Below are positions 7,603 to 15,148 of a stretch of DNA of 38,539 bases, piece by piece. Position numbers and translations under genes: made by a program. Source of the DNA: Roseospira goensis (GTDB taxonomy: Bacteria; Pseudomonadota; Alphaproteobacteria; Rhodospirillales; Rhodospirillaceae); assembly GCF_014197795.1 (NCBI RefSeq), contig NZ_JACIGI010000034.1:1-38539 (forward strand), read 5' to 3'. Every line of letters starts with the position of its first letter. Within the stretch, counting starts at the first letter, position 1. Under the pieces are notes generated by a model. That model ran no database searches, was not told where the DNA came from, and worked only from the letters and a program-made list of their open reading frames with translations.

Positions 7603-8280
7603 CTATTCCTCGCCGCGCATCGCGTTGACGAAATCCGCCAGCCCCACCTGGCGGTCGCGGCGCAGGCGTTCGGCGGTCAGGATCGCCCGCACGCGGGCGA
7701 TGGCGGCCGTGACGTCGGTGTTGACGACGATGTAGTCGTACTCCGCCCAATGGCTCATCTCGTCGGCCGCCTTGGCCATACGGCGCTGCACGACGTCCTC
7801 CGGATCCTGCGCCCGGGCGCGCAGGCGCCGTTCCAGTTCGGCCGTGGACGGCGGCAGAATGAACACCCGCACCAGGTCGCGCGCCACCTTGTCGGCCAGT
7901 TGCTGGGTGCCCTGCCAGTCGATGTCGAACAGCACGTCGCGGCCGGCGGTCAACTCTGCCTCCACCTGCCGGCGCGGCGTACCATAGAAGTTGTCGAACA
8001 CCCGGGCGTGTTCCAGCAGTTCGTCGCCCGCCACCATCTCCCGGAACCGCTCCGGGGTGATGAAGTGGTAGTCGCGGCCGTTCACCTCGCCGTCGCGCTT
8101 GGGTCGCGTGGTCACGGAGACCGAGAGCCGCAGATCCGGCTCGTCGGCCAGCAGGGCGCGGCTGATGGTGGACTTGCCGGCCCCGGAGGGCGACGACAGC
8201 ACCAGCATCAGGCCCCGCCGGCGGATCGGCCGGCCGGTGTGGTCCACGTTCAGGGGATGGCCCGCGGGCAGTTCGGTCAT
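7603..8280 (-). CDS. gmk: Guanylate kinase
   Basis: Gmk phosphorylates GMP to GDP with ATP, essential for GTP and (p)ppGpp metabolism. The 225-residue product has the Walker A loop SSPSGAGKST (about residues 29-38), the GMP-binding VTTRPKRDGEVNGRDYHFI block and the conserved DIDWQGTQQL and R-rich lid (ERRLRAR). An N-terminal extension of about 22 residues precedes the usual start of the fold, as in several alphaproteobacterial homologues. The ATG at 8280 is only 7 bp after the yicC stop, so the two genes form an operon, an arrangement seen across proteobacteria. Confidence 0.95.
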   Translation of the reverse strand: MTELPAGHPLNVDHTGRPIRRRGLMLVLSSPSGAGKSTISRALLADEPDLRLSVSVTTRPKRDGEVNGRDYHFITPERFREMVAGDELLEHARVFDNFYGTPRRQVEAELTAGRDVLFDIDWQGTQQLADKVARDLVRVFILPPSTAELERRLRARAQDPEDVVQRRMAKAADEMSHWAEYDYIVVNTDVTAAIARVRAILTAERLRRDRQVGLADFVNAMRGEE

Positions 8281-8287
8281 GGGTACG

Positions 8288-9211
8288 CTACTCGATGTTC
8301 TGGACCTGCTCGCGAAGCTGGTCGATCGCCGCCTTCAGCTCCAATCCGAGGGCCGTCATCTCGGTGTCGGCCGCCTTGGAGCACAGCGTGTTGGCCTCGC
8401 GGTTGAACTCCTGGCACAGGAAGTCGAGCCGGCGCCCCACCGCCCCGCCCCCGTCCAGCAGGCCGTGGGCCGCCTGGACGTGGGCCGTCAGGCGGTCCAG
8501 TTCCTCGCGGATGTCGGCCTTGCCGGCGAGCACGGCCGCCTCCTGGTACAACCGGTCCTCCAGCCCGCCACCGGGCTGGCCCGGCCACGCTTCCAGCAGG
8601 GCCTGGACCTGGGTGCGAAGGCGCTCGCGGATGGCGTCGGGCTGGGCCGAGGCCAAGCCAGCCGCCTGCGCGCGCAGGTCGTCGACGCGCCCCAGGATGG
8701 CCCGCAGGACCGGGTCCAGACGCGCGCCCTCCTCCGTCCGCGCCGTGACCAGCGCCGCCAGCGCCTCCTCCAGTCCGGCCAGCAGGGCCTCGTCGCGGGC
8801 GGCGCGCGCCACCTCGGCATCGGCGCCGGACAGCGCGCGGTCGGCCGGCTCCAGCACACCGCGCAGCGCCATCAGGCCGTCGATGCGGGCCGGCGCCAGC
8901 CCGGGATGGCGTTTCGCCAGGTCCTGGGCCACCTCCACCAGGGTGTCGAGCCAGGGGCGGTTCACCATCGGGGCGGCGGCATCGCGGCCCGCATCCAGGC
9001 TCAGGGCCAGCGTGACGTTGCCGCGCGTCAGCACCCGTTGGGCCAGGGCGCGGGCGGGACCGTCGAGGGCCTCCAGGCCCTGGGGCAGCCGCAGCCGCAG
9101 GTCCAGGCCGCGGCCGTTCACGCTCCGCACCTCCCAGGCCCAGGCGCCCCCCAGGGGACCTTCGAGCTGGCCCTGGACGCGGGCGAAACCGGTCATGCTG
9201 GCGATGCTCAC
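8288..9211 (-). CDS. yicC: YicC family protein (endoribonuclease-type stress protein)
   Basis: Members carry YicC-N and DUF1732 domains; E. coli YicC has been linked to RNA turnover and stationary-phase survival. From GTG 9211 the protein has 307 residues and opens with VSIASMTGFARV, the family's hallmark N-terminus, followed by WEVRSVNGRGLDLRLRLP. The C-terminal domain ends with GRRLDFLCQEFNREANTLCSKA and ELKAAIDQLREQVQNIE, both highly typical. The frame is open for 70 more codons upstream, but GTG 9211 has AGGGGAG six bases before it and matches the family start, so the longer form is rejected. It is co-transcribed with gmk from a promoter at 9266-9295. Confidence 0.93.
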   Translation of the reverse strand: MSIASMTGFARVQGQLEGPLGGAWAWEVRSVNGRGLDLRLRLPQGLEALDGPARALAQRVLTRGNVTLALSLDAGRDAAAPMVNRPWLDTLVEVAQDLAKRHPGLAPARIDGLMALRGVLEPADRALSGADAEVARAARDEALLAGLEEALAALVTARTEEGARLDPVLRAILGRVDDLRAQAAGLASAQPDAIRERLRTQVQALLEAWPGQPGGGLEDRLYQEAAVLAGKADIREELDRLTAHVQAAHGLLDGGGAVGRRLDFLCQEFNREANTLCSKAADTEMTALGLELKAAIDQLREQVQNIE

Positions 9212-9265
9212 GGCGGACTCCCCTGATACGGTGGCGGTGACGGGCTCTGTAACGGCGACCGGGGG

Positions 9266-9295
9266 GTTATAGACGGGCGGCCGGCGTCCCGGCAA
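9266..9295 (-). promoter_or_regulatory. Sigma70-like promoter for yicC-gmk
   Basis: On the minus strand TTGCCG (9295-9290) and TATAAC (9271-9266) are 18 bp apart, four and five matches to consensus. Transcription would start near 9259, giving a leader of about 48 bases before GTG 9211. Confidence 0.5.
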
Positions 9296-9450
9296 CCGCA
9301 CCCGCGCGGGGGCATGCGGGCCGGTCCGCCCGGGCTTGGTCACGCCGGCCGCATGGTGTATGCCCGCAGCTTGCGCCGCGGGCCGCCGCGCCCCAGGTGT
9401 GAGCCACGGCGCCGCCCGCACCCCGCAGGCCCGTTTCCGGAGGGTTTCGC

Positions 9451-10641
9451 ATGCCGCACGGCCCGGCCCCGGCCGCCCTCGCGCGCGAGGACATCCAACC
9501 CAGCGTCGCCATGATCCGCCGTCTGGTCGGCTTCGACACCACGTCGCGCAACTCTAATCTGCCGCTGATCGAGTGCGTGCGCGCGCACCTGGCCGCTTAC
9601 GGGATCGAGTCCACCCTGGTGCCGAACGCCGACGGCACCAAGGCCAATCTGTTCGCCACCATCGGCCCGCCGGTGCCCGGCGGTGTGGTGCTCAGCGGTC
9701 ACACCGACGTCGTGCCGGTCGACGGCCAGGCCTGGGACAGCGACCCGTTCTCGCTCACCGAGCGCGACGGCCGCCTGTACGGGCGCGGCACCGCCGACAT
9801 GAAGAGCTTTTCCGCCATCGCCCTGGCGCTGGTGCCGGAGATGCTGGCCGCGGGCCTGCGACACCCGATCCACCTGGCGCTGTCCTACGACGAGGAGGTC
9901 GGCTGTTTCGGCGCCCCGGACATGATCCGCACCCTGCGCGAGACCCTGCCAACGCCGAGGGCCGTGATCGTCGGCGAGCCCACCGAGATGCGCGTCGTCG
10001 CCATGCACAAGGGCATCCGCGCCTACCGCGTCGACGTGACCGGACGGGAGGCCCATTCCAGCCAGCCGCATCGCGCCGTCAGCGCGGTGATGACGGCCTG
10101 CGAGCTGGTGCACTGGTTGACCCTGCGCGCCGCCGACCGCGCCGCCGCGCCGGTGCCGGGCTCGCGCTTCGATCCGCCCTACACCACCATCACCTGCGAG
10201 ACCATCCAGGGCGGCACCGCGCACAACATCATTTCGAAGTCCTGTTCGTTCGTCTGGACCGCGCGGACCGTGCCGGAGGACGATCCGGACGGCCTGGAAG
10301 CCGCCTTCCTGGCCGAAGCGGCGCGCCTGGACGCCGGGATGACGCGGATCGCCCCGGAGGCCGGCATCGCGACCACCGTGCTGGCGTCGGTGCCGGCGTT
10401 CCGCCAGGAGTCGGCCTCGGAGGCCGACCGCCTGGTGCGGTCCCTGACCGGCGACAACGGCATCGGCGCCGTCTCGTTCGCCGCCGAGGCCGGGCAGTTC
10501 CAGCAGGCCGGCTTCTCCACCATCATGTGCGGCCCCGGCTCGATCGACCAGGCGCATCAGCCCAACGAGTTCATCACCCTGGACCAGGTGCGCGCCGGCA
10601 CCGCCTTCCTGCGCCGGCTGATCGCGCATCTGTCGGCCTGA
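9451..10641 (+). CDS. argE: Acetylornithine deacetylase ArgE (M20 family)
   Basis: ArgE hydrolyses N-acetylornithine to ornithine and acetate in arginine synthesis. The 396-residue product has the full M20 dizinc site: His84 and Asp86 in SGHTDVVPVDG, Asp116 in GRGTADMK, the general-base/ligand pair Glu148-Glu149 in SYDEEVG, a glutamate or aspartate around VGEPTE, and a C-terminal His in IDQAHQPNEF. A dimerisation (lid) domain lies between, about residues 182-300. Start ATG 9451 has GGAGGG six bases upstream. It is followed 51 bp later by an odd PLP-fold gene on the same strand. Other M20 amidohydrolases look similar, but the motifs and length favour ArgE. Confidence 0.9.
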   Translation: MPHGPAPAALAREDIQPSVAMIRRLVGFDTTSRNSNLPLIECVRAHLAAYGIESTLVPNADGTKANLFATIGPPVPGGVVLSGHTDVVPVDGQAWDSDPFSLTERDGRLYGRGTADMKSFSAIALALVPEMLAAGLRHPIHLALSYDEEVGCFGAPDMIRTLRETLPTPRAVIVGEPTEMRVVAMHKGIRAYRVDVTGREAHSSQPHRAVSAVMTACELVHWLTLRAADRAAAPVPGSRFDPPYTTITCETIQGGTAHNIISKSCSFVWTARTVPEDDPDGLEAAFLAEAARLDAGMTRIAPEAGIATTVLASVPAFRQESASEADRLVRSLTGDNGIGAVSFAAEAGQFQQAGFSTIMCGPGSIDQAHQPNEFITLDQVRAGTAFLRRLIAHLSA

Positions 10642-10692
10642 CCGCGGCCGTTCGAGTCCGTCCGCCGCCCCAGCCCCGGAGTGTTCCCGACC

Positions 10693-12027
10693 ATGAGCCC
10701 CGCCACCGACTTCGGCCCCACCGGTGTCGCCACCGAGATCAGCTGCGCCGGCTGCGGCAGCGCCGTCGACCCGGACCGGGCGCTCGGCTTCCGCTGCCCG
10801 GTGGCCGTGGCCGAGGACGGCGTGGACCACGTCCTGCACCGATTCCTCGACGGCCCCAAGCTGGGCTTTCCCGACAGCACCGACCGCACCCCGTTCGTGC
10901 GCTACCGCACGCTGCTGACGTCCTATCACGTGGCCCGCCGGCTGGGCCTGAGCGATGCGCGCTATGTGGAGATCGTGACCGACCTGTCGCGCGCCGCGGC
11001 CGAGCTGCTGGGCGAGCCGATGCTGATGGCGGATCTCTCCGACGTGCCGGCCGACAGCGCCGACCTGGGGCGGCCGGTGCGGCGGCTGGAGGCCACCTCG
11101 CCCCTGCTGCCGTGGCCGACGCGTGGGCTGTTCGCCATCCTGGTGCACCTGGCGACCCTGGAGGCGGCCGGACACCGCGCCCTGTCCGGCCGCGCCGAGC
11201 GCCCCCCGCTGGTGACGCTGGGGGCCCCCGATGTGGTGCGCACCGCCGTCGTCCTGGCGCAGCTCTCGCGGCGCCCGCTGTCGGTGGTGGTCCCCAACCC
11301 GTGCCCGGCCGAGCTGCTCGACTTCCTGCGCACGGCCCGGGTCGAGCCACTGCCGGCCGAGGACGACAGCGGCGCCGCCTGCCGCGCCCGGTTCCATGCG
11401 GCGCTGCGGGGCGGCGCCCTGCCGTTCACGCCCTACGGCGCGCATGCCCTGCCGGCGCGCGAGGGCCTGGCGACCCTGGCCTACGACGTTGCCGAAGCCC
11501 TGCATGCCCGCTCGGAGGTGGTCTCGATGGTGGTCGTCCCGGCCCACGGTGGCGCCCTCGCCAGCGCCCTCATCACCGGGCTGTCCGAGGCGTTCCTGGT
11601 CGGGGGCCTGGGCCGCCTGCCCCGCCTGGTGGCCCTGGAGCACGAGGCCGACGGTCCGCTGATGGGCGCCATGGAGCGCCTCGACGCGCGCATGGGCCAC
11701 GTCGACGACCCGCGGCCGGAGGTCTTCGTGCCGGCGTTGCGCGATGCCGCCCGGGACGCCGCGGCGGTGCTGGACCCGGATCGCGCCGCCGACGACTCGG
11801 GCCTCGACCCCTGGCAGGCCCAGCCGCCGGATTGGCTCGCCTGCCTCGACGGCGTGATCCGCACCCGGGGCGCGATGGTGTCCATCGACGACCTGGGCCA
11901 CGACGGCGACGATGGCGACTCGGCGACTCTCGCGCTGTCGGCGACGCTGGAGGCGATTCGCGACGTCCCGGACCGGCGCCCCCTGGAAGACGACTATGAG
12001 TCGGGGGTCGCCTTGGTCGTGGAGTGA
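10693..12027 (+). CDS. Threonine-synthase-like PLP fold protein lacking the catalytic lysine
   Basis: This 444-residue protein looks like a fold-type II PLP enzyme of the threonine synthase/TrpB superfamily: a short cysteine segment (Cys18, Cys21, Cys35; a fourth ligand is missing), a DHVLHRFLD and FVRYRTLL N-terminal region, then the two-lobed core with VVVPAHGGALASAL (about residues 280-293) and LGRLPRLVALE. The segment that should hold the Schiff-base lysine (GSFKDR in threonine synthase) reads LPWPTRG around Thr143. The entire chain has one lysine, Lys56, outside the core. The SxGN substrate/cofactor loop is replaced by LGAPD. I infer a pseudoenzyme or a protein with a new function. It sits 51 bp after argE and may be co-transcribed. 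ATG 10693 is chosen (GGAG 10678-10681); GTG 10681 is possible. Confidence 0.75.
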   Translation: MSPATDFGPTGVATEISCAGCGSAVDPDRALGFRCPVAVAEDGVDHVLHRFLDGPKLGFPDSTDRTPFVRYRTLLTSYHVARRLGLSDARYVEIVTDLSRAAAELLGEPMLMADLSDVPADSADLGRPVRRLEATSPLLPWPTRGLFAILVHLATLEAAGHRALSGRAERPPLVTLGAPDVVRTAVVLAQLSRRPLSVVVPNPCPAELLDFLRTARVEPLPAEDDSGAACRARFHAALRGGALPFTPYGAHALPAREGLATLAYDVAEALHARSEVVSMVVVPAHGGALASALITGLSEAFLVGGLGRLPRLVALEHEADGPLMGAMERLDARMGHVDDPRPEVFVPALRDAARDAAAVLDPDRAADDSGLDPWQAQPPDWLACLDGVIRTRGAMVSIDDLGHDGDDGDSATLALSATLEAIRDVPDRRPLEDDYESGVALVVE

Positions 12028-12094
12028 CCGCAGCACCCGGGACGGGCACACCGTGCGGGACGGACGGCGCCCTCCCCGCCGGCCTTACAGCCGA

Positions 12095-12137
12095 TTGCGA
12101 CAAACCGGACTCGCGGCGCGATTATGGTTTGTCGCAA
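12095..12137. repeat. 12-bp perfect inverted repeat
   Basis: TTGCGACAAACC (12095-12106) is exactly inverted at 12126-12137 with a 19-bp spacer. A further TGCGAC at 12145-12150 could pair instead with the right arm. There is an A run after the right arm on the plus strand and no T run on the correct side for either direction, so it is not an ordinary terminator. A regulator-binding palindrome or a small mobile-element remnant are alternatives. Confidence 0.6.
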
Positions 12138-12158
12138 AAATAGGCTGCGACTCATACA

Positions 12159-12226
12159 TTTAGCGCGGATTCACGCGATCAATCCGAACCCCGCCGTGTT
12201 TCCGACTGATCGCGATCCGCGCTAAA
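12159..12226. repeat. Palindromic dispersed element, copy 1
   Basis: A 68-bp palindromic block: outer arms TTTAGCGCGGAT (12159-12170) and ATCCGCGCTAAA (12215-12226), inner arms CGCGATCA (12174-12181) and TGATCGCG (12207-12214). The 50 bases 12176-12225 match 30405-30454 at 42 positions, including the last 19 exactly. It lies between two convergent genes, and the outer right arm supplies the TAG stop of the FAD oxidoreductase (12222-12224). Confidence 0.7.
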
Positions 12227-13526
12227 GCCAGTCTCGCACCCGGTGCGCCATCATCGCCGCCACCAGCAAGGGGGTGCGCAGCAGCCGGCCGCCGGGGAAC
12301 GGCAGATGGCGGATCCGCGCGAACAGGTCGAAGCGCTCCGCCTGGCCCGCCACCACCTCGGCCATCAGCTTGCCGGCCAGGCTGGTCAACCCGACGCCGT
12401 GGCCCGAGAAGCCGTGGGCGAACAGGGTGTGGCGCCCCAGGCGGCCGAAGTGCGGCATGCGGTTGATGGTGATGGCGACGTAGCCGCCCCAGGCATACTC
12501 GACCGGCACGCCGGCCAGATCGGGGAACGTCCGGTGCAGCGTCCGCGCCATGGCGGCGGCCACGCTGCGCGGCTCGACCCGCGAGTAGCTGACGCGGCCG
12601 CCGAACAGCAGCCGGTGATCCGCCGACAGCCGGAAGTAGTTGAGCACGAAATTCAGGTCGGTCACCGCCTCGTTGCCGGAGATCAGGGCACGCGCCCGCG
12701 CCGCCCCGAGCGGCGCGGTGCCGACGATGTAGGTCCCCACCGGCATGATCCGGGCACCGATCGCCGGCACGGTGCGCCACAGGTAGGCGTTGCCGCACAG
12801 CACCAGCCAACGCGCCCGCACGGTGCCGTGCGGGGTGCGCACGACGACGCCGTCGCGCGTCTCCTCGAAGGTCTGCATCGGCGTGCCTTCGTGGATCACC
12901 GCGCCGGCCCGTTCCGCCGCCGCCGCCAGGCCGAGGGTGTAGTTCAGCGGGTGCAGATGCCCGCCGCCCGGATCATAAAGCGCGCCCACGTAATGGGGGC
13001 TGGCCACGCGCGCCCGGATGGTCTCCCGGTCCCAGAGGTCCAGACCGTCGTAGCCCAGCCGCTGCCACTCCGCGGCGGTGGCCTCCAACTCCGCCACATG
13101 ACGCGCCTTCAGGGCGACGTCGACGTGGCCGGACACCAGATCGCAGGCGATATCGTGACGCCGGATCAGGTCCTTGACCAGGGTGACCGCCTCGACGCCG
13201 AGATCCCAGTAGGCCTGCACCGCCGCCGGGTCGAGCTGCGACCGCACCGGCCCAAGCCCCCCCGCGAAGCCGGCGATGAGTTGCCCGCCGCTGCGCCCGG
13301 AAGCGCCAAATCCGGTGACGTGCTCCTCCAGCACATGCACCGTGTAACCGCGCTCGGCCAGATGGAGCGCCGCCGCCGTGCCGGTCATGCCGGCGCCCAC
13401 GACGCACACGTCGGCGGTGACGTCGCCGCCCAGGGCCGGGCGCGGCGGGCGCGGCGCGGCGGTCGCGGCGTAGTAGGAGCGCGGCAGGGCGGTCACGGAA
13501 GCGGCGGGCGGCGCGGACAGAAACAT
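12222..13526 (-). CDS. FAD-dependent amine/amino-acid oxidoreductase (PuuB/OrdL-like)
   Basis: A 434-residue DAO-family flavoprotein. The dinucleotide-binding motif is VVGAGMTGTAAALHLAE (Gly44, Gly46, Gly49), with the ribose-binding acidic pair at LEE and the flavin-contact GASGRSGGQ. The SYYAATA opening and the HLHPLNYTLGL and HGFSGHGVGLTSLAGKL blocks are characteristic of the gamma-glutamylputrescine oxidase (PuuB) branch, which oxidises an amine to an aldehyde plus ammonia and peroxide. No puuA, puuC or puuD is nearby, so the substrate is uncertain; other N-substituted amino acids are possible. Its stop codon lies inside the dispersed palindromic element. Transcription probably starts from the promoter at 13559-13588, about 26 bases before the ATG, divergently from flbT. 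Confidence 0.85.
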   Translation of the reverse strand: MFLSAPPAASVTALPRSYYAATAAPRPPRPALGGDVTADVCVVGAGMTGTAAALHLAERGYTVHVLEEHVTGFGASGRSGGQLIAGFAGGLGPVRSQLDPAAVQAYWDLGVEAVTLVKDLIRRHDIACDLVSGHVDVALKARHVAELEATAAEWQRLGYDGLDLWDRETIRARVASPHYVGALYDPGGGHLHPLNYTLGLAAAAERAGAVIHEGTPMQTFEETRDGVVVRTPHGTVRARWLVLCGNAYLWRTVPAIGARIMPVGTYIVGTAPLGAARARALISGNEAVTDLNFVLNYFRLSADHRLLFGGRVSYSRVEPRSVAAAMARTLHRTFPDLAGVPVEYAWGGYVAITINRMPHFGRLGRHTLFAHGFSGHGVGLTSLAGKLMAEVVAGQAERFDLFARIRHLPFPGGRLLRTPLLVAAMMAHRVRDWL

Positions 13527-13558
13527 GCGGACCCCGGATCGGGCGAATCAGGCGCCCC

Positions 13559-13588
13559 CCTATAGGCCAGGCGCGCGGCCGCGTCCAG
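13559..13588 (-). promoter_or_regulatory. Candidate promoter for the FAD oxidoreductase
   Basis: On the minus strand CTGGAC (13588-13583) and TATAGG (13564-13559) are 18 bp apart. The predicted start near 13552 leaves a short leader to the ATG at 13526. The -10 element is an A/T spot in a very GC-rich gap. Confidence 0.4.
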
Positions 13589-13724
13589 TCGTGCCCCCCG
13601 GACGCGGGGACCCGGGCGTCAGTGGCATCGCCAGAATCGTTGGTGCATACTCGGGCAAGCCCAGGGTTCGCCCGGGACCGGCCGCCCCATCCCGGTAACG
13701 TTCTGTCAACCAGCGTAGGGTACG

Positions 13725-14237
13725 ATGCCTCTCAAGATAACCCTGAAGCCGAATGAAAAGGTCATCATCGGCACGGCGATTATCTCCAATGGATCAAGCA
13801 AGGCGGAGCTCGTCATCCACAACCGGGTGCCCGTCGTCCGGCAGAAGGATATCCTGAAGCAGGAAGAGGCGGACACGCCTGCCAAGCAGATCTATTACCT
13901 GATCCTGAACATGTACCTTGACCCGGCCAACGAGGTAACGTTTCACGACTTCTACTTCCCGCTCCTACGCCACATGATCAACATGGCCGTCGATGAGCGT
14001 GGAATCGACCTGTCCGTGGAGATGTCAAAGCGGATCATCGAGGGCGATCACTACAAGGCGCTGAAGATCTGCAAAAAGCTCATCGAGTACGAAGCGGAGT
14101 TGATGAAAGATGGCGAACGAACCGCTGAAGGCGTACCAGACCGCGCAGCGCCACAACATGACCGCCCGGGAAGCGGAGGCGATGGCCTTCACGAAGGCGG
14201 CGGTCATGATGGAGGACGCCAAGAAGAACACGGATGA
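13725..14237 (+). CDS. flbT: Flagellar biosynthesis repressor FlbT
   Basis: FlbT is an alphaproteobacterial post-transcriptional regulator that binds the flagellin mRNA leader and limits its translation until the hook-basal body is complete. The core (residues 1-127) shows the family pattern: MPLKITLKPNEKVIIGTAII, VRQKDILKQEEADTPAKQIYYLI, MYLDP and HYKALKICKKLIEYE. After Lys/Asp at about residue 129 the frame continues for about 41 residues of Gly/Arg/His-rich sequence while overlapping flaF in another frame for 128 bp. That tail looks like a shadow reading of flaF, yet no stop interrupts it; two TGA codons sit one base out of frame at 14101-14106, just before flaF. The region is less GC-biased than its neighbours. 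The ATG is preceded by AGGG. Confidence 0.9.
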   Translation: MPLKITLKPNEKVIIGTAIISNGSSKAELVIHNRVPVVRQKDILKQEEADTPAKQIYYLILNMYLDPANEVTFHDFYFPLLRHMINMAVDERGIDLSVEMSKRIIEGDHYKALKICKKLIEYEAELMKDGERTAEGVPDRAAPQHDRPGSGGDGLHEGGGHDGGRQEEHG

Positions 14238-14529
14238 TCGCGCGATCCTGTCCCAGGCGTTGCGCTTCAATCACCTGTTCTGGACGATCCTGCAGGCGGA
14301 CATCACCGATCCCGCCAACAAGCTGCCGAACCCGATCAAGGCCAACATCATGAGCCTGAGCATCTTCGTCGACAAACAGACGACGAAGGCGCTGCGGTCG
14401 AGCGATCCGGAAGACCTGGACGTCCTGATCTCGATCAACCGCAACCTGGCCATGGGTCTGCGCGACAATCCCGGTGCCGATGCCCCCGCGCCCGACGCCG
14501 CCACCACGGGAACCAGCGCCACGGCCTGA
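14110..14529 (+). CDS. flaF: Flagellar biosynthesis regulator FlaF
   Basis: FlaF works with FlbT in alphaproteobacteria to license flagellin synthesis and secretion. The 139-residue product has the family pattern NEPLKAYQTAQRHNMTAREAEAMAFTKAA, QALRFNHLFWTILQADI and IMSLSIFVDKQTTKAL, with a long helical body and an Ala/Pro/Thr-rich disordered tail (about 115-139). The ATG lies inside the flbT frame (14110), directly after two in-frame TGA codons, so translation is likely coupled to flbT. No flagellin or other flagellar gene is adjacent on either side, which is an uncommon setting for this pair. Confidence 0.93.
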   Translation: MANEPLKAYQTAQRHNMTAREAEAMAFTKAAVMMEDAKKNTDDRAILSQALRFNHLFWTILQADITDPANKLPNPIKANIMSLSIFVDKQTTKALRSSDPEDLDVLISINRNLAMGLRDNPGADAPAPDAATTGTSATA

Positions 14530-14628
14530 GCCGCGTCCACACCGCCCCCATCCTCGGGCCCGCCGGTTTCCCCGTCGGTCTTGGTGACCCGCGGGCGCCC
14601 GTGTCGGTCCGCTCTCGCGACGGCGCGG

Positions 14629-15027
14629 TCAGATCCAGCGCCGGACGCGCGCCCGGTAGGCGGCGTAGTCCGCCCCAAACAGGGCCTGCATGTGACGCTC
14701 CTCGCGACGGGCGAAGGCCACGTCCAGCCAGACGGCGAGCAGGATAGGTCCGAGCCACGGCGTGAGCGTGCCCAGCAGCACGGCGACGCCCGCCGTGGCC
14801 AGTACAAGCCCCAGATACATTGGATTGCGCGAGACCCGGAAGGGGCCATCGGTCACCAACGCCGGCGTTTTGGCGAACGGCCGCACGTCTGCACCAGCGT
14901 GATCGAAGCGCCGCTTGGCCGCCGCCGCCAGGCCGAAACCGAGCGCCATCGGCAGCAGGCCGGCCAGGGTCAAGGGAAACCCCAGCAGCACCGCGCCCGG
15001 CCAGGCCAGGTGCAGCCCGATCATCAC
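14629..15027 (-). CDS. Isoprenylcysteine/phospholipid methyltransferase-family membrane protein
   Basis: A 132-residue membrane protein with three or four hydrophobic segments (about residues 3-38, 70-90, 92-103). The SAM-binding signature of the ICMT/PEMT superfamily is clear: LVTDGPFRVSRNPMYLGLVL (about 58-77) and the C-terminal EERHMQALFGADYAAYRARVRRW. Bacterial members methylate varied small or lipid substrates that are mostly unknown. Homologues usually carry one more N-terminal hydrophobic stretch; the frame upstream of ATG 15027 does encode such residues, but the only start codons available are the adjacent GTG/ATG before a TAG about 45 bp upstream. The gene may therefore be slightly truncated. 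It converges on flaF. Confidence 0.8.
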   Translation of the reverse strand: MMIGLHLAWPGAVLLGFPLTLAGLLPMALGFGLAAAAKRRFDHAGADVRPFAKTPALVTDGPFRVSRNPMYLGLVLATAGVAVLLGTLTPWLGPILLAVWLDVAFARREERHMQALFGADYAAYRARVRRWI

Positions 15028-15148
15028 CCCCAGCGCGATCAGCGCGGCGGCCGGCGGGATCGGCCCCCAGACCTAGCGCCCTTTTGCCGTGTGCCCTCGT
15101 GCCGCGCGCCGGCGGTCGCGGTCACCGCTCTCGGCCATCGGCATCGCC

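Noticed and set aside
10642-10692. GTTCGAGTCC resembling a tRNA T-loop
   Set aside because: The flanking bases do not form a T stem, and no acceptor or anticodon arm is found around it.
9573-11999. 808-codon plus-strand frame and the 903-codon minus-strand frame at 9340-12051
   Set aside because: Both are out-of-frame or antisense readings of argE and the PLP-fold gene; composition is low-complexity and no motif is present.
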